In this document: piece by piece, positions 25,872-34,748 of the stretch
Layout of the letters: each line of letters starts with the position of its first letter
Position numbering within the stretch: the first letter of the stretch is position 1
Notes under the pieces: model-generated
Databases searched by the model: none
What the model was told of the DNA's origin: nothing
What the model saw: only the letters and a program-made list of their open reading frames with translations
Program-made: the position numbers and the translations under genes
Source of the DNA: JBBQXK01 sp038251625
GTDB lineage: Bacteria > Pseudomonadota > Alphaproteobacteria > Rhodobacterales > Rhodobacteraceae
Assembly (NCBI GenBank): GCA_038251625.1
Contig: JBBSBE010000006.1
Location: forward strand, 1-64,000
Direction: 5' to 3'
Length of the DNA stretch: 64,000 nucleotides

Positions 25872-27385
25872 AGCACCCGCCCCAGCATGACACCCGCCAT
25901 CACCAGCGCGGCCCCGAGCAGCACCCAGATCACAGGCCCCGGCCCGCGCCGCACCTCGGGCGCCCGGCGCCCCACCAGCCGCGCCTCGACCATCCCCGGC
26001 AGCTTCGGCCCGAACCGCGCCAGCACCTGCGCGGTCTTCATCAGGTCGCGCAACGCGGCGCGCGGCCCCACGTTCTGGCTGATGTAGCCCTCGACGATGG
26101 GCTGGGCCACTTCCCAGATGTTGATGCGCGGGTCGAGCGAACGCGCCACCCCCTCGACCACCACCATCGTGCGCTGCAAGAGGATCAGCTCGGTCCGCGT
26201 CTGCATGCCAAAGCGTTCGGTGACCTCAAAGAGATACGCCAGCAGCCGCGCCATCGAGATGCGGGTGGCATCCATGCCAAAGATCGGCTCGCCCACGACG
26301 CGCAGCGCGCGCGCGAATTCGTCGATATCGCGGTCCGGCGGCACGTAGCCCGCCTCGAAATGCACCTCCGCCACGCGGCGATAATCGCGGCGGATGAAGC
26401 CGAACAGGATCTCGGCGTACACCCGGCGGGTATATTCATCGAGCCGGCCCATGATCCCGAAATCATAGGCGATGATCGACCCGTCCGCGCCGACCTTCAG
26501 ATTGCCCTGGTGCATGTCGGCGTGGAAATACCCGTCACGCAGCGCGTGGCTGAGGAAAAGCTGCAAGACACGCGACCCGAGCACCCGCCGGTCGTGGCCC
26601 GCCGCATCGATCGCGGCATTGTCCGACATGGAAAGCCCCTCGGCCCAGCCGATTGTCATCACCTCTCGCCCCGACAGGAACCACACGGGCTTTGGCACGC
26701 GAAAGCCGGCATCGCCTTCGGTGTTGGCAGCGAATTCGGCAGCGGCGGCGCTTTCCAGCCGCAGGTCAAGCTCGCCCTTCACCACCCCCTCGAAATGCGC
26801 GATCACCTCCAGCGGCCGCAGGCGGCGCGAGAATGGCGCCAGCGTCTGGATGATCCAGGCTGCCAGATAGAATGCATCCACATCGCGCTGAAAGGCCCGC
26901 GCGATGCCGGGGCGCAGCACCTTGACCGCCACCTCGAGCCCGCCGTCGGAAAGCCGCGCGTGGTGGACCTGCGCGATGGAGGCTGCAGCGACCGGTTCGG
27001 AAAACTCGGAAAAGACCTGATCGACCGGCACGCCGAATTCCGCCTCGATCATCGCCTTGGCGGTCACCGTCGGAAAGGGGGGCAGCTTGTCCTGCAGGTA
27101 TTTAAGTTGCAGCGCCAGCTCGTCGCCCACGATATCGGGACGGGTTGACAGGATCTGCCCGAACTTTATGTAGGCCGGGCCAAGCGCCGTCAGCGCCCGG
27201 GTCGCCGGTGGCAGCGCCGGATCGCCCTTCAGCCCCAGCCACTTGAACGGCCACCCCAGCACCCGCGCCACGATGCGCAGGCGCGGCGGCGCCTGAAACG
27301 CCTCGAGCACCACGCCGATGGCGCCGGTGCGTTCCAGCGTGGCAAGCGTGCGCACAAGGCGCATGATGTTGTGGGGACCCCGCAT
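25868..27385 (-). CDS. ubiB: Ubiquinone biosynthesis accessory protein UbiB (ABC1 kinase family)
   Basis: 505 residues. UbiB is an atypical ATP-binding kinase-like protein needed for ubiquinone synthesis. Visible are the extended nucleotide loop region ALGPAYIKFGQILSTRPDIV (family-specific KxGQ motif near residue 73-76), the ATP-binding lysine in LEVAVKVLRPGI, the catalytic-loop equivalent DGYFHADMHQGNL and the DFG-like AYDFGIMGRL. The C-terminus is a membrane segment (VIWVLLGAALVMAGVMLG). It sits 63 bp downstream of ubiE, the usual alphaproteobacterial ubiE-ubiB pair. An internal ATG six codons in is an alternative start. Confidence 0.94.
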   Translation of the reverse strand: MRGPHNIMRLVRTLATLERTGAIGVVLEAFQAPPRLRIVARVLGWPFKWLGLKGDPALPPATRALTALGPAYIKFGQILSTRPDIVGDELALQLKYLQDKLPPFPTVTAKAMIEAEFGVPVDQVFSEFSEPVAAASIAQVHHARLSDGGLEVAVKVLRPGIARAFQRDVDAFYLAAWIIQTLAPFSRRLRPLEVIAHFEGVVKGELDLRLESAAAAEFAANTEGDAGFRVPKPVWFLSGREVMTIGWAEGLSMSDNAAIDAAGHDRRVLGSRVLQLFLSHALRDGYFHADMHQGNLKVGADGSIIAYDFGIMGRLDEYTRRVYAEILFGFIRRDYRRVAEVHFEAGYVPPDRDIDEFARALRVVGEPIFGMDATRISMARLLAYLFEVTERFGMQTRTELILLQRTMVVVEGVARSLDPRINIWEVAQPIVEGYISQNVGPRAALRDLMKTAQVLARFGPKLPGMVEARLVGRRAPEVRRGPGPVIWVLLGAALVMAGVMLGRVL

Positions 27386-27448
27386 GCGCTAGCCTCCCCG
27401 GCGGGGCATGGCGCCCGCGACAGGCTTGGGCGGAAGACAGGCCATCGC

Positions 27449-28201
27449 CTAAAGCTTCCAGCCAGAGTGCAGCGCCGCGACGCCCAGCGTCAGGTTGCGG
27501 TATTTCACCTGCTCGAACCCCGCCGCGCGGATCATCCCGGCAAAGGTTTCCTGATCTGGGAACTTGCGGATGCTTTCGACCAGATAGCGGTAGCTTTCGC
27601 TGTCACCCGCGATCACCTGGCCCATGGCGGGGATCACGTTGAAACTGTAGCGGTCATAGGCCCAGGAAAGGGCCGGGTTCTCGACGCGGCTGAACTCCAG
27701 CACCATCAGCCGCCCGCCGGGTTTCAACACCCGAAACGCCTCGGACAGCGCGTCCGCGATACGCGTCACGTTCCGGATGCCAAAGCTGATCGTGTAGGTG
27801 TCGAAGGTCGCATCGGCAAAGGGCAGCGCCATCGCATCGCCCGCGACCCATGTCAGCCGGTCGGCCATCCGCTCTGCCTCGGCCCGCTTCTGGCCCTCCA
27901 CCAGCATGTCCTCGGTCATGTCGAGGACGGTGGCCGTGGCACCCGGCGCGCGGCGCAGGAAGCGAAAGGCCACATCGCCCGTACCACCCGCCACATCCAG
28001 CAGCCGCTGGCCCGCGCGGGGGGCCAGCCAATCCATCATCGCATCCTTCCACAGCCGGTGCACACCGCCCGACATCACGTCGTTCATGATGTCATAGCGT
28101 GACGCAACACGAGAGAAGACGCCCTTGACCATTCCGGCCTTCTCCGCCTCAGGCACGGTCTGAAAGCCGAAATGCGTCGTGTCGTCTGGCCGGTCCGTCA
28201 T
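27449..28201 (-). CDS. ubiE: Ubiquinone/menaquinone C-methyltransferase UbiE
   Basis: 250 residues. SAM-dependent C-methyltransferase of ubiquinone synthesis. Motifs: GMVKGVFSRVASRYDIMNDV, LDVAGGTGDVAFRFL (SAM site), TWVAGDAMALPFADATFDTY and SFGIRNVTRIADALSEAFRV with VLKPGGRLMVLEFSRVENP. The start ATG 28201 gives MTDRPDDTTHFGFQTVPEAE; the longer open frame into the intergenic region is rejected because the usual N-terminus begins here. It is divergent from mutM (89-bp gap). Confidence 0.95.
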   Translation of the reverse strand: MTDRPDDTTHFGFQTVPEAEKAGMVKGVFSRVASRYDIMNDVMSGGVHRLWKDAMMDWLAPRAGQRLLDVAGGTGDVAFRFLRRAPGATATVLDMTEDMLVEGQKRAEAERMADRLTWVAGDAMALPFADATFDTYTISFGIRNVTRIADALSEAFRVLKPGGRLMVLEFSRVENPALSWAYDRYSFNVIPAMGQVIAGDSESYRYLVESIRKFPDQETFAGMIRAAGFEQVKYRNLTLGVAALHSGWKL

Positions 28202-28290
28202 CGGGGCTTGCCCTTCCGTTGCTCTCCCCCTCCTTATAGGTCGCCCGCCGGGCGCTGCAATGCGGCCCGGTCGCATGGGAGGTGCGGCAA

Positions 28291-29136
28291 ATGCCCGAAC
28301 TGCCGGAAGTGGAAACGGTGCGCCGGGGGCTCTTGCCGGTGCTGGAGGGTCAGCGCATCGCGCGGGCCGACGTCAATCGCCCCGATCTGCGCTGGCCGCT
28401 GCCGCCCGGCATGGCCGACCGTCTGACGGGTGCAACCGTCACGGCGCTGCGGCGACGCTCGAAATACATCCTCGCGGACCTCTCGACCGGCGAGACGCTT
28501 CTGATCCACCTTGGCATGTCGGGGCGGATCCTGATCTCCGGCGCGCAGGTCGGCGCCTTCCATCACGCGCATCCCGCGCCGGAAAAGCACGATCATGTGG
28601 TGCTGCACATGGACAGCGGCGCGCGGATCACCTTCAACGATGCCCGCCGATTCGGCGCGATGGATCTGATGCCCACGGGCGCCGAAGATCGCCACCCCCT
28701 GCTCGCCAGCCTCGGGCCAGAGCCGCTGGGAAATGCGTTTTCCCAGGCGTATCTGGCCGCTGCGCTGTCGGGCAAGCGAACGCCGGTCAAGGCCGCACTG
28801 CTGGACCAGACCATCGTGGCGGGGCTTGGCAACATCTACGTCTGCGAAACCCTGCACCGCGCCCGCATCTCGCCCCGCCGCCTTGCGGGCAACCTTGGGC
28901 CCCTGCGGGTGGCGCGGCTGGTGCCCCTGATCCGCGACGTGCTGGCAGAGGCGATTGACGCGGGCGGCTCGTCCTTGCGCGATTATCGCCAGGCCGATGG
29001 CGAGCTTGGCTATTTCCAGCACAGCTTTCGTGTCTATGGCCGCGAGGGGCAGCCCTGCCCGGTCTGCGCAGCCCCCGTTCTGCGCATCGTGCAATCGGGG
29101 CGGTCGTCCTTCTTTTGCGGCACCTGCCAAAGATGA
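28291..29136 (+). CDS. mutM: Formamidopyrimidine-DNA glycosylase MutM (Fpg)
   Basis: 281 residues. Removes 8-oxoguanine and ring-opened purines from DNA. The essential start MPELPEVETVRRG (catalytic Pro after Met, then Glu) fixes the ATG at 28291, with GGAGG eight bases upstream. Other motifs: LLIHLGMSGRI, LLDQTIVAGLGNIYVCETLH and the C-terminal zinc finger CPVCAAPVLRIVQSG / SSFFCGTCQR with four cysteines and the final Gln-Arg. Complete. mutY, which acts in the same GO repair pathway, lies at about 43,355. Confidence 0.96.
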   Translation: MPELPEVETVRRGLLPVLEGQRIARADVNRPDLRWPLPPGMADRLTGATVTALRRRSKYILADLSTGETLLIHLGMSGRILISGAQVGAFHHAHPAPEKHDHVVLHMDSGARITFNDARRFGAMDLMPTGAEDRHPLLASLGPEPLGNAFSQAYLAAALSGKRTPVKAALLDQTIVAGLGNIYVCETLHRARISPRRLAGNLGPLRVARLVPLIRDVLAEAIDAGGSSLRDYRQADGELGYFQHSFRVYGREGQPCPVCAAPVLRIVQSGRSSFFCGTCQR

Positions 29137-29231
29137 TCGCCCGCCAAACATGATTCCCGGCCAGAGATGACTTGATCCTGCCGGTCGGGCTGCTACCACT
29201 ATGCCGCAGCGCCGCAGCCCGAGAGGACCCC

Positions 29232-30008
29232 ATGGCCTATCAGACGATCGTGGTCGAGATCGAGGATTCCGTGGCCCTTGTCCGGCTCAATCGGCCCGAC
29301 GCGATGAATGCGCTGAACGCCAAGCTGATGGCCGAACTGATCGACGCGCTGACGGCGGCGGACGCCAATGACAAGGTGCGCTGCATCGTGCTCACAGGGT
29401 CGGAAAAGGCATTCGCCGCGGGCGCCGACATCAAGGAAATGGCTGAAAAGAACTTCATCGACGTCTTTGGCGGCGATTTCTTCGGCCCCGAGGCCGAGGC
29501 CCTGATGCGCATCCGCAAGCCGATGATCGCGGCGGTGGCGGGCTATGCGCTGGGTGGGGGCTGCGAGCTGGCGATGATCTGCGATTTCATCATCGCCGCC
29601 GATACCGCGAAGTTTGGTCAGCCAGAGATCAACCTTGGCGTGATCGCTGGCCTTGGCGGCACCCAGCGCCTTACGCGGTTCGTGGGCAAGTCGAAATCGA
29701 TGGACATGAACCTGACGGGGCGCTTCATGGATGCCGCCGAGGCAGAGCGTTGCGGCCTTGTCAGCCGCGTGGTGCCCGCCAAGAACCTGATGGAAGAGGC
29801 GCGCAAGGCCGCGACCAAGATCACCGAGAAATCCATGCTGACGGTGATGGCGGTGAAAGAGGCCGTGAACCGCGCGCAGGAAACCACCCTGCGCGAGGGC
29901 CTGTTGTTCGAACGGCGCCTCTTTCACGCGCTTTTCGCAACCGAGGACCAGAAGGAAGGCATGGCCGCCTTCCTCGAAAAGCGTCAGCCGCAGTTCCGCG
30001 ACCGCTGA
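29232..30008 (+). CDS. Enoyl-CoA hydratase (crotonase family)
   Basis: 258 residues. Crotonase-fold hydratase for fatty-acid or related acyl-CoA breakdown. Oxyanion-hole segments are AFAAGADIKEMAEKNF and GYALGGGCELAMICDF; the catalytic glutamates lie in CELAMICD and GQPEINLGVIAGLGGTQRL. Text matches the common short-chain enoyl-CoA hydratase (FadB1x/PaaF/Ech group) of alphaproteobacteria. ATG 29232 is preceded by AGAGGA; an upstream open extension is unlikely. It is a single gene between mutM and rpsT. Confidence 0.93.
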   Translation: MAYQTIVVEIEDSVALVRLNRPDAMNALNAKLMAELIDALTAADANDKVRCIVLTGSEKAFAAGADIKEMAEKNFIDVFGGDFFGPEAEALMRIRKPMIAAVAGYALGGGCELAMICDFIIAADTAKFGQPEINLGVIAGLGGTQRLTRFVGKSKSMDMNLTGRFMDAAEAERCGLVSRVVPAKNLMEEARKAATKITEKSMLTVMAVKEAVNRAQETTLREGLLFERRLFHALFATEDQKEGMAAFLEKRQPQFRDR

Positions 30009-30027
30009 GGATTTCGCCCCCGCCCGC

Positions 30028-30056
30028 TTGACAGGCGCCCGAGTCGCCCGTATCAG
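30028..30056 (+). promoter_or_regulatory. Sigma-70-type promoter of rpsT
   Basis: TTGACA at 30028-30033 (perfect -35), 17-bp spacer, TATCAG at 30051-30056 (4 of 6 to the -10 consensus). Lies 40 bp before the rpsT ATG in the only gap before the gene. Confidence 0.7.
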
Positions 30057-30095
30057 CGCGGTTTCAGATTTGCCCGAAAGCCGGAACCAGAATAC

Positions 30096-30377
30096 ATGGC
30101 CAATACCGTCCAATCCAAAAAGCGCGCCCGCCAGTCGCAGGATCGCTATGCGATCAACAAGGCCCGCCGCTCGCGGATCCGCACATTCCTGCGCAAGGTC
30201 GAAGAGGCGATCGCCTCCGGCGACCAGGCGAACGCCGCCGAGGCGCTGCGCGTGGCGCAGCCCGAGCTTGCGCGCGGCGTGACCAAGGGTGTGCTGCACA
30301 AGAACACGCTGGCGCGCAAGATGTCGCGCCTGTCGTCGCGGGTGAAGGGGCTTGGCGCCGAAAGCGCCGCCGCCTGA
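30096..30377 (+). CDS. rpsT: 30S ribosomal protein S20
   Basis: 93 residues, basic and helical. Starts MANTVQSKKRARQSQDRYAI and continues NKARRSRIRTFLRKVEEAIA and GVTKGVLHKNTLARKMSRLS, the S20 pattern. S20 binds 16S rRNA early in 30S assembly. Own promoter upstream and strong terminator downstream; the rpsT-dnaA neighbourhood is common in alphaproteobacteria. Confidence 0.97.
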   Translation: MANTVQSKKRARQSQDRYAINKARRSRIRTFLRKVEEAIASGDQANAAEALRVAQPELARGVTKGVLHKNTLARKMSRLSSRVKGLGAESAAA

Positions 30378-30398
30378 TCAACCGCCAAACGGATTTGC

Positions 30399-30428
30399 AA
30401 AAGCGCGTCCCACGGGATGCGCTTTTTT
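30399..30428 (+). terminator. Rho-independent terminator of rpsT
   Basis: Arms AAAAGCGCGTCCC and GGGATGCGCTTTT pair over 13 bp (one G-U) around a 3-base loop, ending in a T6 run (30423-30428), 22 bp after the rpsT stop. Confidence 0.92.
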
Positions 30429-30884
30429 GCGTTTTGATGCACCCGGGGCGCCTTTTCCGGGCACGCGTGGCATCTGTGCACATGTCAGAGGATTCGGTGG
30501 CCGATCACGCTGTCAATCGAGAAGTTAGATTGCAGAGATGTGACCGACGTTGCTACCGTCATCAAGCGATTCACGGCATCTTGGGGGACAGGATGGGATC
30601 GCGCCCGACAAAGACGGCTCAAGCTGCCTGCTTAATAGCAGCCGTCTTTTATTGAGCGTGATCAAGGGGATAACGGCTTACCTGCGGGTGCGGCCAAGGG
30701 ATTGTGGGTCTGACGGCAAGCGCCGCTGCGCCCTTTGATCCCTCGGTGCAACCGTACGGCCCCGCCATTTGGCGGGACGGGTGCGCTTGTCGTCCGCGAT
30801 CTGGCCCGACGTTCGCCATGTTTCGCATGCATGCCCTTTTCGGCTTGCATTGGGACATCGTGACGATTGGAACGGGCACACAAC
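30429..30884. other. rpsT-dnaA intergenic region; possible small RNA and dnaA control region
   Basis: 456 bp with no convincing protein gene. It holds a second intrinsic terminator (30611-30650) that belongs to no visible gene, two GANTC methylation sites (30491-30495 and 30568-30572), an inverted repeat CCCGCC/GGCGGG at 30761-30776, and the dnaA leader. I found no good DnaA boxes, so it is not called as the replication origin. Confidence 0.5.
30611..30650 (+). terminator. Orphan intrinsic terminator upstream of dnaA
   Basis: Stem arms AAGACGGCT (30611-30619) and AGCCGTCTT (30640-30648) with inner GCTGC/GCAGC complementarity and a short T run after the stem. No coding region precedes it after the rpsT terminator, which suggests a short non-coding transcript ends here or that it attenuates transcription into dnaA. 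Confidence 0.72.
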
Positions 30885-32225
30885 ATGACGCATGACACTT
30901 GGCTTGAACTGCGCGAAGACCTGCGCACCCGCGTTGGAAAAGACAACTACTCCACGTGGATCGAGCCAATGACGCTCACCTCTCTGCAAGATGGCGTGGC
31001 GAAGTTTGACGTGCCGACACCGTTCTTCGGCGACTGGGTCTCGCGCAATTATGCCGATGCCATCCGCAACCATATGATCAAGGCAGGGTCGAGCGTGGAC
31101 CGCGTCGAATTCGTGCCGTCGGCGCAGCGCGCCGCGTCCGCGCGCAAGGCGCCCGTGCGTCGCGCAAGGCCGATGCCTGAAAACCTGCCCGCCGCCCCAC
31201 TGGAAGCGCGCTATACCTTTGACAGCTTCGTTGTGGGCAAGCCCAACGAACTGGCCCACGCCGCCGCCCGCCGCGTCGCCGAAGGCGGCCCCGTCACCTT
31301 CAACCCGCTTTTCCTGTATGGCGGTGTGGGCCTCGGCAAGACGCACCTCATGCACGCGATGGCGCACGAGTTGCAGGCCCGCAAACCCGAGCTTCGCGTG
31401 CTCTACCTGTCGGCCGAGCAGTTCATGTATCGCTTCGTCCAGGCTCTGCGCGATCGATCCGTCATGGATTTCAAGGAACTGTTCCGCTCCGTCGACGTGC
31501 TGATGGTGGATGACGTGCAATTCATCGCGGGCAAGGATTCGACACAGGAAGAATTTTTCCACACCTTCAACACGCTCGTCGATCACGGCCGCCAGATCGT
31601 GATTTCCGCCGACCGCGCACCGTCCGAGATCAAGGACCTGGAGGATCGCATCAAAAGCCGCCTGCAATGCGGCCTGGTCGTCGATCTGCACCCCACCGAT
31701 TACGAACTGCGCCTCGGCATCCTGCAAGTGAAGGCCGAGATGTACCGCGCGCAATATCCGGGGCTGCAACTGGAAAATGGGGTTCTGGAATTCCTTGCCC
31801 ACCGCATCACCACCAATGTCCGCGTGCTGGAAGGCGCCCTGACCCGCCTTTTCGCCTTTGCAAGCCTCGTGGTGCGTCCGATCACGCTGGATCTGACGCA
31901 AGACTGCCTTGCCGATATCCTGCGTGCCTCTGATCGCCGCGTCACGATTGACGAGATTCAGCGCAAGGTGGCCGAACACTACAACATCCGCCTGTCCGAC
32001 ATGATCGGATCGAAACGCACCCGCACCATTGCACGGCCACGGCAGGTGGCGATGTATCTGTCCAAGCAACTGACGATGCGCAGCCTGCCCGACATCGGGC
32101 GCCGCTTCGGCGGGCGCGATCACACCACGATCATGCACGGCGTCAAGCGCATCGAAGAACTGATCGCCACGGACAGCCAGCTTTCCGACGATATTCAACT
32201 TTTGCGGCGGCTCTTGCAGGGCTGA
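30885..32225 (+). CDS. dnaA: Chromosomal replication initiator DnaA
   Basis: 446 residues. Binds the origin, opens DNA and loads the helicase. N-terminal domain I (TWLELREDLRTRVGKDNYST), short domain II, AAA+ domain with Walker A GGVGLGKTHL (lysine about residue 152) and Walker B VLMVDDVQFIAGKDSTQEEF, and C-terminal DNA-binding domain with the DnaA signature GGRDHTTIMHGVKRIEEL. The start MTHDTWLEL at 30885 matches the family; a TTG six codons earlier is unlikely. The leader holds GANTC sites, recalling CcrM control of dnaA in Caulobacter. Confidence 0.97.
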   Translation: MTHDTWLELREDLRTRVGKDNYSTWIEPMTLTSLQDGVAKFDVPTPFFGDWVSRNYADAIRNHMIKAGSSVDRVEFVPSAQRAASARKAPVRRARPMPENLPAAPLEARYTFDSFVVGKPNELAHAAARRVAEGGPVTFNPLFLYGGVGLGKTHLMHAMAHELQARKPELRVLYLSAEQFMYRFVQALRDRSVMDFKELFRSVDVLMVDDVQFIAGKDSTQEEFFHTFNTLVDHGRQIVISADRAPSEIKDLEDRIKSRLQCGLVVDLHPTDYELRLGILQVKAEMYRAQYPGLQLENGVLEFLAHRITTNVRVLEGALTRLFAFASLVVRPITLDLTQDCLADILRASDRRVTIDEIQRKVAEHYNIRLSDMIGSKRTRTIARPRQVAMYLSKQLTMRSLPDIGRRFGGRDHTTIMHGVKRIEELIATDSQLSDDIQLLRRLLQG

Positions 32226-32484
32226 TCCGACGCACGCCCCCGATTCGGCATGAAATCGTGAACGCGGTGCAACGCACGCCGTGTCGGTACGCAAAACCGA
32301 CGCGCGCGGTACGGGCGCGGGACGCAGGCCAGACGCCCGCCACCCCGCCATCGGCCCGATTAAGGGGCTGCGCGCAACACCTTGGCCCCTGCCCGTTGCA
32401 CAAGCGCCGCTCCCCCCTTGTGTCGCCCCCGAAACCGGGTAGCTTCGGCGTCCCCGGAAGGGCCCACGGCAGAGGGATTTGGCG
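32226..32484. other. dnaA-dnaN intergenic region, no gene seen
   Basis: 259 bp between the dnaA stop and dnaN start. It is GC-rich with one GATTC (GANTC) site near 32,238 and a loose inverted repeat AGGGGC/GCCCCT (32363-32368, 32385-32390). No clear terminator or promoter box could be assigned. Confidence 0.4.
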
Positions 32485-33603
32485 ATGAAAATCAGCATCG
32501 AGCGCGCGGCGCTACTGAAGGCGGTCGGTCAGGCGCAATCCGTCGTCGAGCGGCGCAACACCATTCCGATCCTGGCCAATGTGCTGATCGAGGCTGAGGG
32601 ATCGCACGCCAGTTTCCGCGCCACCGATCTGGATATAGAGGTTGTGGACCGTGCCCCCGGAATGGTGGAACGACCCGGTTCCACCACCGTATCCGCCGTC
32701 ATGCTGCATGAGATTGTGCGCAAACTGCCCGACGGCGCGCTTGTCACGCTGACGAATGACGCGGCGGCAGGCCGGCTGACCGTCGCTGCCGGACGGTCCA
32801 CGTTCAACCTTGCGACGCTGCCCAAGGAAGATTTCCCGGTGATGGCCTCATCTGAATATGCTTGCAATTTCACCGCCAAGGCTGGCGTTCTGCGGCGCCT
32901 CTTCGACAAGGCAAAGTTTGCGATTTCGACTGAGGAAACAAGGTATTACCTCAACGGTGTCTACATGCACACCGCCACGGGTGACAACGGCCCCACCCTG
33001 CGCTGCGTGGCGACCGACGGGCACCGGCTGGCCCGGATCGACGCCCCCTTGCCCGCAGGCGCGACCGGCATGCCCGGCGTGATCGTACCGCGCAAGACCG
33101 TGGGCGAACTGCGCAAGCTGCTGGACGACGACGATACCGATATCGCCGTGTCCGTCTCGGAAACCAAGGTGCGCTTTGCCACGCCCGAACTCACGCTGAC
33201 ATCGAAGGTCATCGACGGCACCTTCCCCGATTACACCCGTGTGATTCCCATCGGAAATTCCCGCAGGCTCGAGGTGGACGCCGCCGAGTTTGCCAAGGCG
33301 GTGGACAGGGTGGCCACGGTATCCTCCGAACGCTCGCGCGCGGTGAAGCTGTCGCTGGATGAGGATCGGCTGGTCCTGTCGGTCAACGCCCCCGACACAG
33401 GGGCGGCGGAAGAGGAACTGGCCGTCGCCTATTCCGACGAACGGCTGGAGATTGGCTTCAACGCCAAATACTTACTGGAGATTGCAAGCCAGGTAGACCG
33501 TGAAAACGCCGTCTTCCTGTTCAATTCGGCGGGCGATCCCACGCTGATGCGCGAGGGCAACGATACCTCTGCCGTCTATGTGGTGATGCCGATGCGCGTC
33601 TGA
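32485..33603 (+). CDS. dnaN: DNA polymerase III sliding clamp (beta subunit)
   Basis: 372 residues. Beta clamp, three repeated clamp domains. Typical text: MKISIERAALLKAVGQAQSV, RRNTIPILANVLIEA, SEYACNFTAKAGVLRRLFDK and the C-terminal YVVMPMRV. AGAGGGA seven bases before ATG 32485 sets the start. Part of the conserved dnaA-dnaN-recF run. Confidence 0.97.
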   Translation: MKISIERAALLKAVGQAQSVVERRNTIPILANVLIEAEGSHASFRATDLDIEVVDRAPGMVERPGSTTVSAVMLHEIVRKLPDGALVTLTNDAAAGRLTVAAGRSTFNLATLPKEDFPVMASSEYACNFTAKAGVLRRLFDKAKFAISTEETRYYLNGVYMHTATGDNGPTLRCVATDGHRLARIDAPLPAGATGMPGVIVPRKTVGELRKLLDDDDTDIAVSVSETKVRFATPELTLTSKVIDGTFPDYTRVIPIGNSRRLEVDAAEFAKAVDRVATVSSERSRAVKLSLDEDRLVLSVNAPDTGAAEEELAVAYSDERLEIGFNAKYLLEIASQVDRENAVFLFNSAGDPTLMREGNDTSAVYVVMPMRV

Positions 33604-33656
33604 CCGCGCGCTTAACCGGGTCTTCACCAGCTTCTGCCAGCATGAAAGGGCCGCCG

Positions 33657-34748
33657 ATGCGCGGACTGGCGATCACCGCGCTTGGCCTCTCGCATTTCCG
33701 CAGCCACCGCGCCGCGCGGCTGGACCTGCACGCAGGCCCCGTAGCGATCATCGGGGCGAACGGGGCGGGCAAGACGAACATTCTTGAGGCGGCATCCCTG
33801 CTGTCGCCCGGTCGCGGCCTGCGCCGCGCATCGGCCGAGGATATGGCCCGCCAGCCAGAGGCGTTGGGATGGAAGATCACCGCCACATTCCATGGCCTTG
33901 ATACCACGCACGACGCGGAAACATGGGCCGAGGGCAGCACCCGGGAGGTGCGGCTTGACGGCAAACCCGCGCCCCAGGCGGCGTTGGGGCGGGTATTGCG
34001 CATTCTCTGGCTGGTGCCCGCGATGGACAGGATCTGGTCCGATCCGGCAGAAGGCAGGCGGCGGTTTCTGGATCGGATCGCGCTCAGCTTCATGCCCGAT
34101 CATGGCGAGGCGGTGCTGGCCTACGACCGCGCCATGCGCGATCGAAACCGGCTGCTGAAGGATGGCGTGACCGATCCGCATTGGTACGTTGCGCTGGAAT
34201 TTCAGATGGTTACTGCGGCGGATACAATCACCGCGAATCGCAGCGCAGCAATCGCCCGCCTGGCCTCGGCCGAAACCGACGGCGCCTTCCCGCGTGCCGA
34301 ACTGGCGCTTCTGGCGCCCGATGACGAGCCGATGATGGGCGAACCGCTCGCCCATGCGCTTGTCAACCGAAGGCGTGACATGGCCGCAGGCCGCACCCTT
34401 GCCGGGCCTCACCGCGCCGATCTTTCCGCCGTCTATGCCGCCAAAGGCCAGCCTGCCGCGCTCTGCTCAACGGGTGAGCAGAAGGCCCTGCTGATCAGCC
34501 TCATCCTCGCCAACGCCCGTGCATTGGCCGCCGATCTTGGGGCAGCGCCCGTGCTCTTGCTCGACGAGGTGGCCGCCCATCTGGATGAGGCGCGGCGGGC
34601 CGCCCTTTATGCCGAGATCGAGGCGCTGGGGGCACAGGCGCTGATGACCGGAACCGAGGCGCATCTCTTTGACAGCCTTGGACAATCCGCCCAACGCTTC
34701 CATGCTTCCGAAACCGATGGCCTTTCCCATATCGCAGGGCTTCCATGA
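33657..34748 (+). CDS. recF: DNA repair and recombination protein RecF
   Basis: About 363 residues. SMC-like ATPase that loads RecA at gaps. Walker A is IIGANGAGKTNILEAASLL, then RILWLVPAMDRIWSDPAEGR and RRFLDRIAL (RecF family), signature region CSTGEQKALLISLILANAR and Walker B VLLLDEVAAHLDEARR. ATG 33657 has AAAGGG six bases upstream and gives MRGLAITALGLSHFRSHRAA, the usual start; the ATG at 33642 lacks a ribosome site. Overlaps the next gene by 4 bp. Confidence 0.95.
   Translation: MRGLAITALGLSHFRSHRAARLDLHAGPVAIIGANGAGKTNILEAASLLSPGRGLRRASAEDMARQPEALGWKITATFHGLDTTHDAETWAEGSTREVRLDGKPAPQAALGRVLRILWLVPAMDRIWSDPAEGRRRFLDRIALSFMPDHGEAVLAYDRAMRDRNRLLKDGVTDPHWYVALEFQMVTAADTITANRSAAIARLASAETDGAFPRAELALLAPDDEPMMGEPLAHALVNRRRDMAAGRTLAGPHRADLSAVYAAKGQPAALCSTGEQKALLISLILANARALAADLGAAPVLLLDEVAAHLDEARRAALYAEIEALGAQALMTGTEAHLFDSLGQSAQRFHASETDGLSHIAGLP

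Noticed and set aside
30429..30884. Replication origin next to dnaA
   Set aside because: No cluster of DnaA boxes close to TTATCCACA could be found; the nearest (30,671-30,681 region) has two mismatches. In several alphaproteobacteria the origin is not at dnaA.
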